In this document: positions 8,846 through 17,306 of the stretch, piece after piece
How positions within the stretch are numbered: the stretch's first letter is position 1
Layout of the letters: each line of letters starts with the position of its first letter
DNA from: Anaerolineaceae bacterium
Lineage (GTDB): Bacteria; Chloroflexota; Anaerolineae; Aggregatilineales; Phototrophicaceae
DNA: 64,000 bases
Assembly: GCA_002702065.1 (NCBI GenBank)
Contig: NZXX01000013.1
Span: 372,001 to 436,000 of the forward strand
Reading direction: 5' to 3'
The notes under the pieces: model-generated
Seen by the model: the letters and a program-made list of their open reading frames with translations, nothing else
The model's database searches: none
What the model was told of the DNA's origin: nothing
Program-made: the position numbers and the translations under genes

Positions 8846-9877
8846 ATGAACAAACCATTGAAACTGGGGCTGATCGGGTGCGGGGTGATCGTCCAGAATG
8901 CGCACCTGCCCGGCCTGCTGGAAATTCCGGGGTTGGTCGAAGTGGCGGCAGTGGCGGACCCATTCGAGACCAACCGCAATCTGGTGGGCGATGCCGCCGA
9001 AGTCGATGCCAGCCAGCGTTATGCCGATTACCGCGACATGCTGGCCAGCGCCGATCTGGATGTGGTGTCGATTGCCACGCCGCATCATCTGCATTATGAA
9101 CAGGTCGTCGCGGCGGCCCAGGCCGGGGTGGCGATCATCTCCGAAAAGCCGATGGCGACATCGCTGGAAGAAGCCGACGCTATCCTCGAAGCGGCCAAAA
9201 ATGTGCCCTACGCCGTCGTGCATAACTTTCTATTCTCACCAGCCACCCAGGCCGCCCGCGATATCCTGGCAACGGGTGACTTTGGCACGCCGATCTTTGG
9301 CCGGTCGCAGTCGATGATCTTCAAATCCGGCAACCAGACCGCCGATAACTGGCGCAACCAGAAGGCCGCTGGCGGCGGGGCCATCAACGACACCTGCTAT
9401 CACGAAATCTATCTGGTCGAAGAAATGGTCGGTTCGCCAGTGCGTTATGTCGAGGCGCGGGTGCAGACCAAATACTTCGACCTCGATATTGATGACCTGG
9501 TGGTGCTGCTGCTGGAACATGAAAACGGGGTGACTTCAACCGTCGCCACAGCCTGGTGTATCCCGGCGCAGGAGTCCGTCTTCTGCGAGGTGCATACGCC
9601 TGTCGGGGCGCTGCATGTGGTCGCGCGGGGTCGTGCCCTGCGCCGCTATCTGCGGGCCGAACGCCAGTGGGAAGAGGTCGATCTGCCAGCGATGGCAAAT
9701 ATGACGCCGGAAGCTGTGGGCCGGGCCGGTCATGCGGGGTATTTCGCGGCCACCATGAAGGCGTTGGCGGATGGAACCGATCTGCCGGTGCCGGGTGCGA
9801 AAGCCCGCCATAACCTGGCGATTATTGCGGCTGCCCGCCGGGCCACCGAGGAACGCCGCGCCATCGAGGTGGAGTAG
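8846..9877 (+). CDS. Gfo/Idh/MocA family oxidoreductase
   Basis: A 343-aa NAD(P)-dependent oxidoreductase. The N-terminal Rossmann fold begins LGLIGCGVIVQNAHLPGL (6-23), and the family EKP motif is in SEKPMATSLEEAD (about 97-109). The C-terminal half is the alpha/beta dimerisation and substrate domain, with the NDTCYHEIYL segment holding the usual catalytic His region. AGAGGA precedes the ATG. Members oxidise or reduce sugars, inositols or sugar acids, and some act as NAD-dependent glycosidases. In this cluster it could oxidise the released monosaccharide to its lactone, but the substrate is not determinable. Confidence 0.9.
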   Translation: MNKPLKLGLIGCGVIVQNAHLPGLLEIPGLVEVAAVADPFETNRNLVGDAAEVDASQRYADYRDMLASADLDVVSIATPHHLHYEQVVAAAQAGVAIISEKPMATSLEEADAILEAAKNVPYAVVHNFLFSPATQAARDILATGDFGTPIFGRSQSMIFKSGNQTADNWRNQKAAGGGAINDTCYHEIYLVEEMVGSPVRYVEARVQTKYFDLDIDDLVVLLLEHENGVTSTVATAWCIPAQESVFCEVHTPVGALHVVARGRALRRYLRAERQWEEVDLPAMANMTPEAVGRAGHAGYFAATMKALADGTDLPVPGAKARHNLAIIAAARRATEERRAIEVE

Positions 9878-9906
9878 AAGCGAGATAATCAGTATCGGGC
9901 AGATCA

Positions 9907-10010
9907 ACCCCCTCCGATCCCCTACGGAGACCACCTCCCCCGAATCCAGGGGAGGACTCCAGATGCGAAACTGCCCCCTCCCTGAATTCGGGGAGGGCTG
10001 GGGAGGGGTT
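9907..10010. repeat. Family B palindromic repeat, double copy
   Basis: CCCCCTCCGATCCCC with an imperfect GATCCCCTACGGAGACCACC arm, then CTCCCCCGAATCCAGGGGAG. A second half-element, CCCCCTCCCTGAATTCGGGG followed by AGGG, ends near 10010. It is a decayed double insertion between the Gfo/Idh and amidohydrolase genes. Confidence 0.65.
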
Positions 10011-10127
10011 TGGAACGGCGCAGATTGTTGAAAGAGACATACGGCGTCTTCTGTCCATGTGAAACAGTTTTTGAAAACGATATTTATGGGCCCACATCGG
10101 TGCCCACTGACAAGGAGAAATAGAACA

Positions 10128-10967
10128 ATGCGCCCTTACGTCGATTGCCATAACCATATTGGCCGCACCATTGACCGTGTGCCCCCGGTCGGTCAGAACA
10201 CCGCGATGGCCCTGTCGCGCTTTGCCGAGACGGACATCTACGCCGCCATTTCCATGCCAACCGCGGTGGGCAGCCCCATCGTGCGCGGCATCGAGGATAT
10301 CCGCCACCAGAACGAAGTCATTGGCCGCGCCTGCCGCGAACACCCGGATCGTTTTCCGATTGGTCTGGCGCTGATCGAGGAGCGTTTTGGCAAGCTGGGC
10401 ATCGAAGAAGCCGAAAAAGCCATGAGCGATTATGGGCTGGTTGGCATTGTCGGCCATCCGCCAATTGCCGAGTGGTGCATCCCGTTTGTCGAAGCTGCTG
10501 CCGCCCGCAACGGTCTGGTCAACCTGCACCTGCACAACCCGCTGATGATCAGAATTGCGGAGATGTTCCCGACCACCACCTTTATCGTCCACGCCAGCAC
10601 CTTCTCGATGGAAAATCTGGCGAAGTTTGACAACCTGTGGTTCGAGGTCGTCCAGTACCCGGATGGTCAGGGCAGCGAGTGGGACTTTAACCTGCTGGCG
10701 AACAAGGTCGGGCGTGACCGCATCATCTTTGGCGCGGACCTGCCCTACTACGATTATCGCGTCTTGCAGAAAACCATCGAGGAAGCCGACATCGACGAAG
10801 ACCTGAAGGATGCCATCGCGCACAAGAACATCACCCGCCTGATCCAGCAGTTCAACCCGGACTGGAAGCTGCCCGATGGCCCCATCACCGCGCCGCGCAA
10901 GTATGCGCCGGAAGAATTGTGGGCTGTCAACCCGAAGAACCCGGTGCGGCTGGCGGTATACGCGTAA
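10128..10967 (+). CDS. Amidohydrolase-2 family metal-dependent hydrolase
   Basis: A 279-aa TIM-barrel hydrolase. The ATG at 10128 is chosen because AAGGAG lies 10 bases upstream (10112-10117) and the protein then begins with the canonical strand MRPYVDCHNHIG; an upstream in-frame ATG at 10059 has no such site. Metal-site elements are HNH at the N-terminus, His in VNLHLHNP, His in TFIVHAS and Asp in IIFGADLPYYD near the C-terminus. COG2159/COG3618 relatives include decarboxylases and sugar lactonases such as L-fuconolactonase. A lactonase would fit between a sugar dehydrogenase and the enolase-type dehydratase, but this is inference. Confidence 0.85.
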   Translation: MRPYVDCHNHIGRTIDRVPPVGQNTAMALSRFAETDIYAAISMPTAVGSPIVRGIEDIRHQNEVIGRACREHPDRFPIGLALIEERFGKLGIEEAEKAMSDYGLVGIVGHPPIAEWCIPFVEAAAARNGLVNLHLHNPLMIRIAEMFPTTTFIVHASTFSMENLAKFDNLWFEVVQYPDGQGSEWDFNLLANKVGRDRIIFGADLPYYDYRVLQKTIEEADIDEDLKDAIAHKNITRLIQQFNPDWKLPDGPITAPRKYAPEELWAVNPKNPVRLAVYA

Positions 10968-10975
10968 TCGATTGA

Positions 10976-11077
10976 CCTCACCCCGTCTCGCTGTGCGATC
11001 CACCCTTCTCCATTGATGGAGCATTATAAGCAGGCTCCGCACAGGGGAAAGACAATCGCAGCTTGGCAGGGGTGAGG
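10976..11077. repeat. Family C repeat element (inverted, with insertion)
   Basis: CCTCACCCCGTCTCGCTGTG at the left and GGCAGGGGTGAGG at the right show the element in inverse orientation to the 8730 copy. About 20 extra bases (ATTATAAGCAGGCTCCGCAC) interrupt the region after CATTGATGGAG. Confidence 0.65.
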
Positions 11078-11106
11078 TAACAGAAAGTCCTGCCTACTCT
11101 TCCAGC

Positions 11107-11132
11107 GGGCGGCCACACTGGGTCGCCCCTAC
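11107..11132. repeat. Family A palindromic repeat (inverted)
   Basis: GGGCGGCCACACTGGGTCGC followed by CCCTAC is the complementary orientation of the GTAGGGGCGACCC form seen at 3526 and 8607. Confidence 0.55.
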
Positions 11133-11205
11133 AGTGGTGGAATGCTTTGACGAAATCTGGCCTTACTCTGCACTCAGAACTCAGCACTTTTCAGGAGACT
11201 CTCCT

Positions 11206-12489
11206 ATGACTACTCCCCCACTTGGCGACATCGCCACCGAATGGCAGCGCAGCCAGCCGGATGTCGTCGTTTTCCGGCCTTTGGGTGACCGACCGGATAC
11301 GGACAACGAACATTTTCTGGTGTTTGAAGCACCCGGCGGCGACGAACTGCTGGCGATGTGGACCCAGAGCAGCGTCGAAGGTCACGGCGACAACCATATC
11401 GCCTTCTCGCGCAGCGCGGATGGCATCAACTGGGCCGAGCCAGAGGTGATCGCCGGATCGTTCCCCGGCAGAAACGAACGGCAGGCAAGCTGGGGTTTCC
11501 CCATCGTGGCGGATACCGGGCGCATCTATTGCCTGTACACCAAAGAAACGCCGAAGGTTGACCTGAAGCAGATCGGCGGCGTAATGGGCTGTGTCTATTC
11601 TGACGACAATGGCCATACGTGGCAGGTCGGGGCGGATAACCCGGTGCCGAAGAACCAGTATGACAACCCGGACCCGGATATTCCGCCGAACTGGATTGTC
11701 TGGCAGAAGCCGATCCGTGATGGCAAAGGCTGCTGGTTTTCTGGTTATACCCAGTGGACCAGCCATCAGGTCGTGCCGCCGCCGACCAATCACTGGGTCG
11801 ATCAGGACTCGCGCAGCGGATTCGTCCGCTTCGATAACCTCCACGAAGGGCCGGACCCCGCCGATTTTAAGCTGACGTGGCTGCCGGACTCTGGCGTGGG
11901 GCTGGCCGTGCCGCACCGCGATCACCCGAACCTGGCCGTTGCCGAGGAACCGGCGGTCGTGCTGCTGCCGGATAATCGTCTGTTTGTCGTCATGCGCACC
12001 ATGACCGGGCATATCTGGTACAGCGTGTCGGATGATGACGGGGCGACGTGGCGCGAGCCGGAAACGCTGCTGTACAAAGATGGCGGCGAACCGGTCAAAA
12101 ACCCGATGGTGTCGTGCCCGGTTTACCGGCTGGAAGATGGCCGCTACCTCCTCATTTTCTACAACAACGATGGCCGCCTGGGCGAGTATGACCAGTTCAA
12201 GGCGGATTGGGGCGGCGTGAATCAGGCGAATTTCCTGCGGCGTCCGGCGTATCTGTCTGTCGGCGAGTTCCGCCCCGACGCGCATCAGCCGATCTGGTTC
12301 AGCGATCCGCAGGTGCTGTTCGATACGGCGGGTATCCCCATCGGCCCGAAGGCGACAGCGGAGATCGCCACCTACCCCAGCCTGACGGAATGGCGTGGGG
12401 AGCGTGTGCTGTGGTATCCGGACCGTAAATTCTACCTGCTCGGCAAGCGCCTGCCGGATTCGTATCTGGCCGGGTTCCAGGTTCCGTAA
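11206..12489 (+). CDS. Sialidase-fold (BNR/Asp-box) protein, copy 4
   Basis: A 427-aa cytosolic beta-propeller protein. The ATG at 11206 is favoured by AGGAG at 11193-11197 and matches the N-terminus of copies 2 and 3; an upstream ATG at 11134 would add unlike sequence. Asp boxes are SADGINW (70-76, degenerate), SDDNGHTW and SDDDGATW. It shares NEHFLVF, AEEPAVVLLPDNRLFVVMRT and the C-terminal PDRKFYLLGKRLP block with copies 2 and 3. It has a single Cys (VSCPVYRL) where they have three. Probably the same reaction class with different substrate preference. Confidence 0.84.
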   Translation: MTTPPLGDIATEWQRSQPDVVVFRPLGDRPDTDNEHFLVFEAPGGDELLAMWTQSSVEGHGDNHIAFSRSADGINWAEPEVIAGSFPGRNERQASWGFPIVADTGRIYCLYTKETPKVDLKQIGGVMGCVYSDDNGHTWQVGADNPVPKNQYDNPDPDIPPNWIVWQKPIRDGKGCWFSGYTQWTSHQVVPPPTNHWVDQDSRSGFVRFDNLHEGPDPADFKLTWLPDSGVGLAVPHRDHPNLAVAEEPAVVLLPDNRLFVVMRTMTGHIWYSVSDDDGATWREPETLLYKDGGEPVKNPMVSCPVYRLEDGRYLLIFYNNDGRLGEYDQFKADWGGVNQANFLRRPAYLSVGEFRPDAHQPIWFSDPQVLFDTAGIPIGPKATAEIATYPSLTEWRGERVLWYPDRKFYLLGKRLPDSYLAGFQVP

Positions 12490-12558
12490 CACGTGAAAAG
12501 GCGGCACTGAGTCTGGTAAAGCGGTTTTGGGTTCAGTTACATTTGCCGGATGTCCTTT

Positions 12559-12586
12559 GTAGGGGCACAGCGTGCTGCGCCCCTAC
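12559..12586. repeat. Family A palindromic repeat
   Basis: GTAGGGGCACAGCGTGCTGC followed by GCCCCTAC: outer arms pair (GTAGGGGC with GCCCCTAC) and the centre CAGCGTGCTG also pairs in part. It lies 69 bases after sialidase copy 4. Confidence 0.7.
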
Positions 12587-12712
12587 GGAACGCCAAAACG
12601 TTGATTGATGCAGACAGCGGGCTTCAGCCCGTTGCACAAGGGGCTAAAACCACCTTGTCTATCATGAGCATTCTATCTGTTTCACCCAACAAATATCTGA
12701 AATGGACTCCCC

Positions 12713-13897
12713 ATGTGGATAAACCCCAACGTTAAACAATTTGAATTATGGCCCGGCCCGGATGGCTACCCCTGGGCTGATTCCGGCATCCGGCTGTGGA
12801 CGCGCGAGGGCGTGCTGCGGCGGGTGGCGCCGGGACGGTTGATGTGCACCTGGACCACCGGCGGCTTCAGCGAACCAACCGACGGCAACTTCACGATGGT
12901 CAGCTACAGCGACGACAACGGCGATACCTGGACCGACCCCGACATCCTGTTCCGCCACACGCACCGCGGCCTGTTTACCACCGAGTTATTCGTCCCGCGC
13001 GAGAACGAAATTCACGCCTTTTTGCAGACGTACGCGCTCGGCACATGGATCACGCAGATTCACAGCTACCGCGCCATCAGCCGCGATGGGGGCCGCACGT
13101 GGCAGGGGCCGCACAGCATCCCCGGCGGCATTCATAATGTCTGGGTGAATCAGGGCATTGTGCATTCGTCCGGGCGCTGGGTTATCCCCGTTAGCTGGCC
13201 GGAGCATATCGGCGAAGCGTGGTGCGAACCGAGCGTCGGGCGCGCCCCGGTGGAACCCCGCGTCGGTGACCGGGTGCCGCCGGTCACAGAGATGCCATAC
13301 GGGTCGGATCATCCGCTGATCTACCGCACCGGCAACGCCTGGGCGCACGCCAACCACCGCTATGTCATCGGCGCGATTTTGTCTGATGATGATGGCGCGA
13401 CCTTCCGGCTGCGCGGCTATCTGTGGCACGACGAACCACGCCACTTCTTCGAGCCGAAGGTCGTCGAACTGGGCAATGGGTCAATCGCCCTGCTCACCCG
13501 CGAGTCCGAAGATGGCTGGTTGTGGTCGAGCCTGTCGCACGATGGCGGCGAAACCTGGTCGCCGTTGCAGCGCACCGACATTCCCAATCCGTCGAGCAAG
13601 GTCAAGCTGCTGCGCGCCCGCGATGGTCGCATCTTCCTCATCCACAACCCGGTGGATAACTCGAACAAGTATAACCAGGCCAACAACCTGAAGTGGGGCC
13701 GCCGCAGTCCCCTGTCGCTGTGGGTCAGCGATGATGACATGCGCACGTGGTCGGTCAAGGTGGACCTGGTGGTCGACCCGGACCGCAACCTCAATTATCC
13801 CGATGGCTATCTTGACGAAGAAGCGGGCGAACTCGCTTTCGCATGGGAGGATGCCTATCGCGTATACATCATGCGCGTGCCCATGGATATTACCTGA
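12713..13897 (+). CDS. Sialidase-fold (BNR/Asp-box) protein, copy 5 (divergent subgroup)
   Basis: A 394-aa protein with five Asp-box-like motifs: SDDNGDTW, SRDGGRTW, SDDDGATF, SHDGGETW and the degenerate SDDDMRTW. Its N-terminus (MWINPNVKQFELWPGP) and overall sequence differ from copies 1-4, so it belongs to another branch of the superfamily and probably has a different substrate. No signal peptide is present. No strong ribosome site precedes the ATG, and the frame opens just there. It is followed by a family B repeat and another sialidase-fold gene. Confidence 0.82.
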   Translation: MWINPNVKQFELWPGPDGYPWADSGIRLWTREGVLRRVAPGRLMCTWTTGGFSEPTDGNFTMVSYSDDNGDTWTDPDILFRHTHRGLFTTELFVPRENEIHAFLQTYALGTWITQIHSYRAISRDGGRTWQGPHSIPGGIHNVWVNQGIVHSSGRWVIPVSWPEHIGEAWCEPSVGRAPVEPRVGDRVPPVTEMPYGSDHPLIYRTGNAWAHANHRYVIGAILSDDDGATFRLRGYLWHDEPRHFFEPKVVELGNGSIALLTRESEDGWLWSSLSHDGGETWSPLQRTDIPNPSSKVKLLRARDGRIFLIHNPVDNSNKYNQANNLKWGRRSPLSLWVSDDDMRTWSVKVDLVVDPDRNLNYPDGYLDEEAGELAFAWEDAYRVYIMRVPMDIT

Positions 13898-13988
13898 ACG
13901 CCATATTCGTGAACGAGGTAGAGGCGTAGCGTTTATGCAGTTGGGTGCACGATGCCCGAAGGTCATTCTGAATATCTACGCTCTATCA

Positions 13989-14049
13989 CCCCCACCTGGC
14001 CTCCCCCCGAATTCGGGGGAGGTGGTCCCCACAGGGGATCGGAGGGGGT
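13989..14049. repeat. Family B compound palindrome (inverted)
   Basis: CCCCCACCTGGCCTCCCCCC, then GAATTC, GGGGGAGGTGGTCCCCAC and AGGGGATCGGAGGGGG. This is the opposite orientation to 3602 and 15967, with the GAATTC-centred palindrome first. Confidence 0.7.
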
Positions 14050-14135
14050 CGAAACACATTGAGTGACGGAAGTTTGCCAACAAGCGCCAACCAATATTGA
14101 AACCCAGCACGATTAATCAGGAGAGCAAGAACAAC

Positions 14136-15890
14136 ATGACACACGATCCACGCAACATTGATACCGGTTACGAGATTCCGTCCGAAAATTACTGCGACCA
14201 GCCTTACATCGTCATCGCTGATGATGGTGCATGGCTGTGCGTGCTGACCACCGGCAAGGGGCTGGAGGGCGACCGCGGCCAGCATGCCGTTTCTTCGCGC
14301 AGTACCGATCAGGGCCAGTCGTGGTCGCCGCTGATCGACATTGAATCGGCGGATGAACCCGAATCGTCGTGGGTGATGCCGCTGAAAGTCCCGACCGGGC
14401 GTGTGTACGCCATCTATAATCACAATACGGACAAGCTGGAAGAAGTGGTCACCGACTCCGGCAAGACCAGCCGTGTCGATACGCTGGGTTACTTCCAGTT
14501 CAAATATTCCGACGACAACGGCCAGAGCTGGTCGAAGGAGCGTTACGAAATTCCGCTGCGCGTCACCCAGATCGACCGCGACAATCCCTATGGAGGCAAG
14601 ATCCAGTTCTTCTGGGGCGTGGGTAAACCGATGATCCATAATGGCAAGGCTTATGTCGGCTTCGCCAAAGTCGGGCGCTTCGGGCATGGCTTCATGGCAA
14701 CCTCCGAAGGGTACTTCCTGTGCAGCGAAAACGTGCTGTACGAAACCGACCCGGCCAAGGTCGAATGGGAACTGCTGCCAGAAGGCGAAATCGGCCTGAA
14801 GGGTGTCAACGATGTTGTGGCGGACGAACATAATCTGGTCGGCCTCAGCGATGGTTCGCTCTACTGCACCTATCGCACCATCGAGGGCCACCCCTGCCAC
14901 GCCTACAGCCGCGATGGGGGCAAAAGCTGGACGGACCCGGCTTACATGACCTACACCCCCGGCGGCAGAATGGTCAAGCACCCGCGTGCCGCCAACTTTG
15001 TCCGCCAGTTCAGCAATGGCAAATATATCTACTGGTTCCACAACAACGGCATGAAGTGGTACAACCAGGGGCCAGCGCGTGGCAGCCGCAATGTCGCCTG
15101 GCTGATGGGTGGCGTCGAAAAAGACGGTTACATTCACTGGTCGCAGCCGGAAATTCTGCTGTACGAACCCAACGAATTCCTGGGGCCGAGCTACCCCGAT
15201 TTTGTCGAAGAAGATGGCCGATATTTCGTCAGCGCCACCCAGAAGACCGTCGCCCGTATCCACGAAATTGACAAAAGCCTGCTCGAAGATATGTGGAATC
15301 AGGCCGAACTCAAGTCGCTGGTGGAGGATGGCCTGGTGGTCAACCTCAGCGGCGACGCCGTGAAAGCCGGTTCGGTGGTCAATCTGCCGGAAATCCCCAG
15401 TCTGAGCAACGATGGCCGCGAGAATCCCGGTCAGGGTGCGGGGGCCAGCTTCAGCATCGACTTCCGCGTGCGCTTCGACAACCTCGACGCCGGGCAGGTG
15501 CTGCTCGATGGCCGTGACGAAGCGGGCCGGGGCATCACCCTCACCACAACCGAACGCGGGACCGTCGAAATCAGCCTGCGTGACCAGCGCATGGGCGTGA
15601 CATGGGACACGGACCCCGGTGTGCTGCAAGCCGGTAAAGAGCATCATATCGCCGTGATCGTGGACAGCGGCCCGCGCATCATCAGCTTCGTGGTCGATGG
15701 CGTGCTGTGCGATGGTGGCGAGGTCCGGCCCTATGGCTGGGGCCGCTTCAACCGGTATTTGCAGGATGTCAACGGCGCGGGCAAACTGACGATTGCGCCC
15801 TCGCTCAATGGTGAGCTGAGCGTGCTGCGCCTGTACAACCGCTATCTGCGCACATCCGAAGCGATCAGCAACTATCAGTCCGGGCAGTAA
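14136..15890 (+). CDS. Sialidase-fold protein with C-terminal LamG/concanavalin-like domain, copy 6
   Basis: A 584-aa two-domain protein. The ATG at 14136 is chosen for the AGGAG site (TAATCAGGAGAGC) upstream and the M-T-H-D-P-R start. The N-terminal propeller (about 1-370) has Asp boxes STDQGQSW, SDDNGQSW and SRDGGKSW. The C-terminal part (about 420-584) looks like a LamG/Laminin-G-3 jelly roll: FSIDFRVRFDNLDAGQVLLD, then HIAVIVDSGPRIISFVVDG and a final LRLYNRYLRTSEAI, the usual end of such domains. No signal peptide is seen. The lectin-like domain suggests glycan binding coupled to the catalytic propeller. Confidence 0.85.
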   Translation: MTHDPRNIDTGYEIPSENYCDQPYIVIADDGAWLCVLTTGKGLEGDRGQHAVSSRSTDQGQSWSPLIDIESADEPESSWVMPLKVPTGRVYAIYNHNTDKLEEVVTDSGKTSRVDTLGYFQFKYSDDNGQSWSKERYEIPLRVTQIDRDNPYGGKIQFFWGVGKPMIHNGKAYVGFAKVGRFGHGFMATSEGYFLCSENVLYETDPAKVEWELLPEGEIGLKGVNDVVADEHNLVGLSDGSLYCTYRTIEGHPCHAYSRDGGKSWTDPAYMTYTPGGRMVKHPRAANFVRQFSNGKYIYWFHNNGMKWYNQGPARGSRNVAWLMGGVEKDGYIHWSQPEILLYEPNEFLGPSYPDFVEEDGRYFVSATQKTVARIHEIDKSLLEDMWNQAELKSLVEDGLVVNLSGDAVKAGSVVNLPEIPSLSNDGRENPGQGAGASFSIDFRVRFDNLDAGQVLLDGRDEAGRGITLTTTERGTVEISLRDQRMGVTWDTDPGVLQAGKEHHIAVIVDSGPRIISFVVDGVLCDGGEVRPYGWGRFNRYLQDVNGAGKLTIAPSLNGELSVLRLYNRYLRTSEAISNYQSGQ

Positions 15891-15966
15891 GGATTTTATC
15901 CGCATCACTGGCAAAGGCCGGACAGTCCGATCAGCAGTAGGTTGATGGGCGAAATAGGTAATTTCT

Positions 15967-16027
15967 ACCCCCTCCGATCCCCTGCGTGGATCACCTCCCC
16001 CGAATTCGGGGGAGGCAGGGTGGGGGT
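15967..16027. repeat. Family B compound palindrome
   Basis: CCCCCTCCGATCCCC, a partly decayed first hairpin, then CACCTCCCCCGAATTCGGGG and GAGG. Same orientation as the 3602 copy. Confidence 0.68.
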
Positions 16028-16140
16028 TGTGAGTGAAGTGAGGGCTAATTGTCCCTCCCCTACCCGGAAGATTGCGATATGCAACGACATGCTGCATTAT
16101 CTTTCGGCACCACACGACGTTTCGCAGGAGGTTCATCACA

Positions 16141-17238
16141 ATGGCAACAGCACCGAGCTATCTGAAGGATTTTGAAACGCTCTATCAGCAAAACCCGCGT
16201 GATGCGGCGCGGCAGTGGTTCAGCGAAGCCAAATATGGGTTGTTCATGCACTACGGTGTATACAGCCTGCTGGGGCGCGGCGAATGGGTGATGCTGAACG
16301 AACGCATTCCGGTGGCGGAATACGCCAAACTCAAGGATCAGTTCACCGCCGAGAACTTCGACGCCGACTTTATCACCGATATGGCGCTGGATGCCGGCAT
16401 GCGCTACATCACCATGACCACCCGCCACCATGACAGCTTTTGCCTGTTCCGCACCGAACAGACAGATTTCAACAGCCTGAGCGCCCCCTGTGGCCGCGAC
16501 CTGATCGGCGAACTGGCCGAAGCCTGTGCGCGTAAAGAATTAGGGCTGTTCTTTTACTACAGCTACGCGCTCGACTGGCGCCATCCTTATTTCTTCGCCC
16601 GCGAAGGCGGCTGGGACCGTGCTCGCCCGGCATATGACACACCCGACCCGGCCTATAAATTTGAAAAAGATTCTGATTTTCAGCACTATATCGACTTTGT
16701 GCACTCCCAGCTGCGCGAACTGCTGACCCAGTATGGCCCGGTCGCCGGGATGTGGTTCGACCCGATCATGCCCTACTACTACCGGCCTGACCTGTTCCCG
16801 CTTGAAGAAACCTATGCGCTGGTGCGGTCGTTGCAGCCACAGTGTCTGATCGCATTCAAGCAAGGGGCGAACGGCGACGAAGACTTTGCCTCGCCGGAAC
16901 GCAGCGCCCGGTCGCTCGAAAATCGGCTGGAAACCGACGCACAGAAGCAGGTCGCCCGCGCCGCCTGGGAGAAAAATCGCGACCAGCACAATGAAGTCTG
17001 TGATACGTTGCAGCCCAAGGCATGGGGCTACAAGGCCGACGACAGCGGCCAGCATCGCACGCCAGATGAAGTGCTTGGCCTGCTGGCGGATGCAGCAGCG
17101 CGCAACAGTAATCTGCTGCTCAACACCGGCCCCCTGCCCGATGGCTCGATCGACCGCGAGGACGAAGGCATTCTGCGCGAAGTCGGGGCACGGCTGCGGC
17201 GCGATGGCTTCCCGGCCCCCCGGCTGCTGGACGCTTAG
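16141..17238 (+). CDS. GH29-type alpha-L-fucosidase family protein
   Basis: A 365-aa TIM-barrel glycosidase. The ATG at 16141 follows AGGAGG (CGCAGGAGGTTCATCACA), while an upstream frame start at 16072 has no site. Family features are YGLFMHYGVYSLLGRGEWV (32-50), TRHHDSFCLF (94-103) and GMWFDP (203-208), where Asp207 aligns with the GH29 nucleophile. The usual C-terminal beta-sandwich is short or absent. It has no signal peptide, so it would remove fucose or a related residue from imported oligosaccharides. It is followed closely by a sulfatase, a pairing common in loci for sulfated fucose-containing glycans. Confidence 0.86.
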   Translation: MATAPSYLKDFETLYQQNPRDAARQWFSEAKYGLFMHYGVYSLLGRGEWVMLNERIPVAEYAKLKDQFTAENFDADFITDMALDAGMRYITMTTRHHDSFCLFRTEQTDFNSLSAPCGRDLIGELAEACARKELGLFFYYSYALDWRHPYFFAREGGWDRARPAYDTPDPAYKFEKDSDFQHYIDFVHSQLRELLTQYGPVAGMWFDPIMPYYYRPDLFPLEETYALVRSLQPQCLIAFKQGANGDEDFASPERSARSLENRLETDAQKQVARAAWEKNRDQHNEVCDTLQPKAWGYKADDSGQHRTPDEVLGLLADAAARNSNLLLNTGPLPDGSIDREDEGILREVGARLRRDGFPAPRLLDA

Positions 17239-17306
17239 ACCTGTTCTTGAGCGATCAATGCGCTGCTGTGTCTGCCCACTCAACTGGAAAACTTAGGAAT
17301 GTTCTC

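Noticed and set aside
13986..16139. 717-codon antisense open frame across sialidase copy 6
   Set aside because: Same explanation; it also runs through a family B repeat at its 3' end and has no ribosome site.
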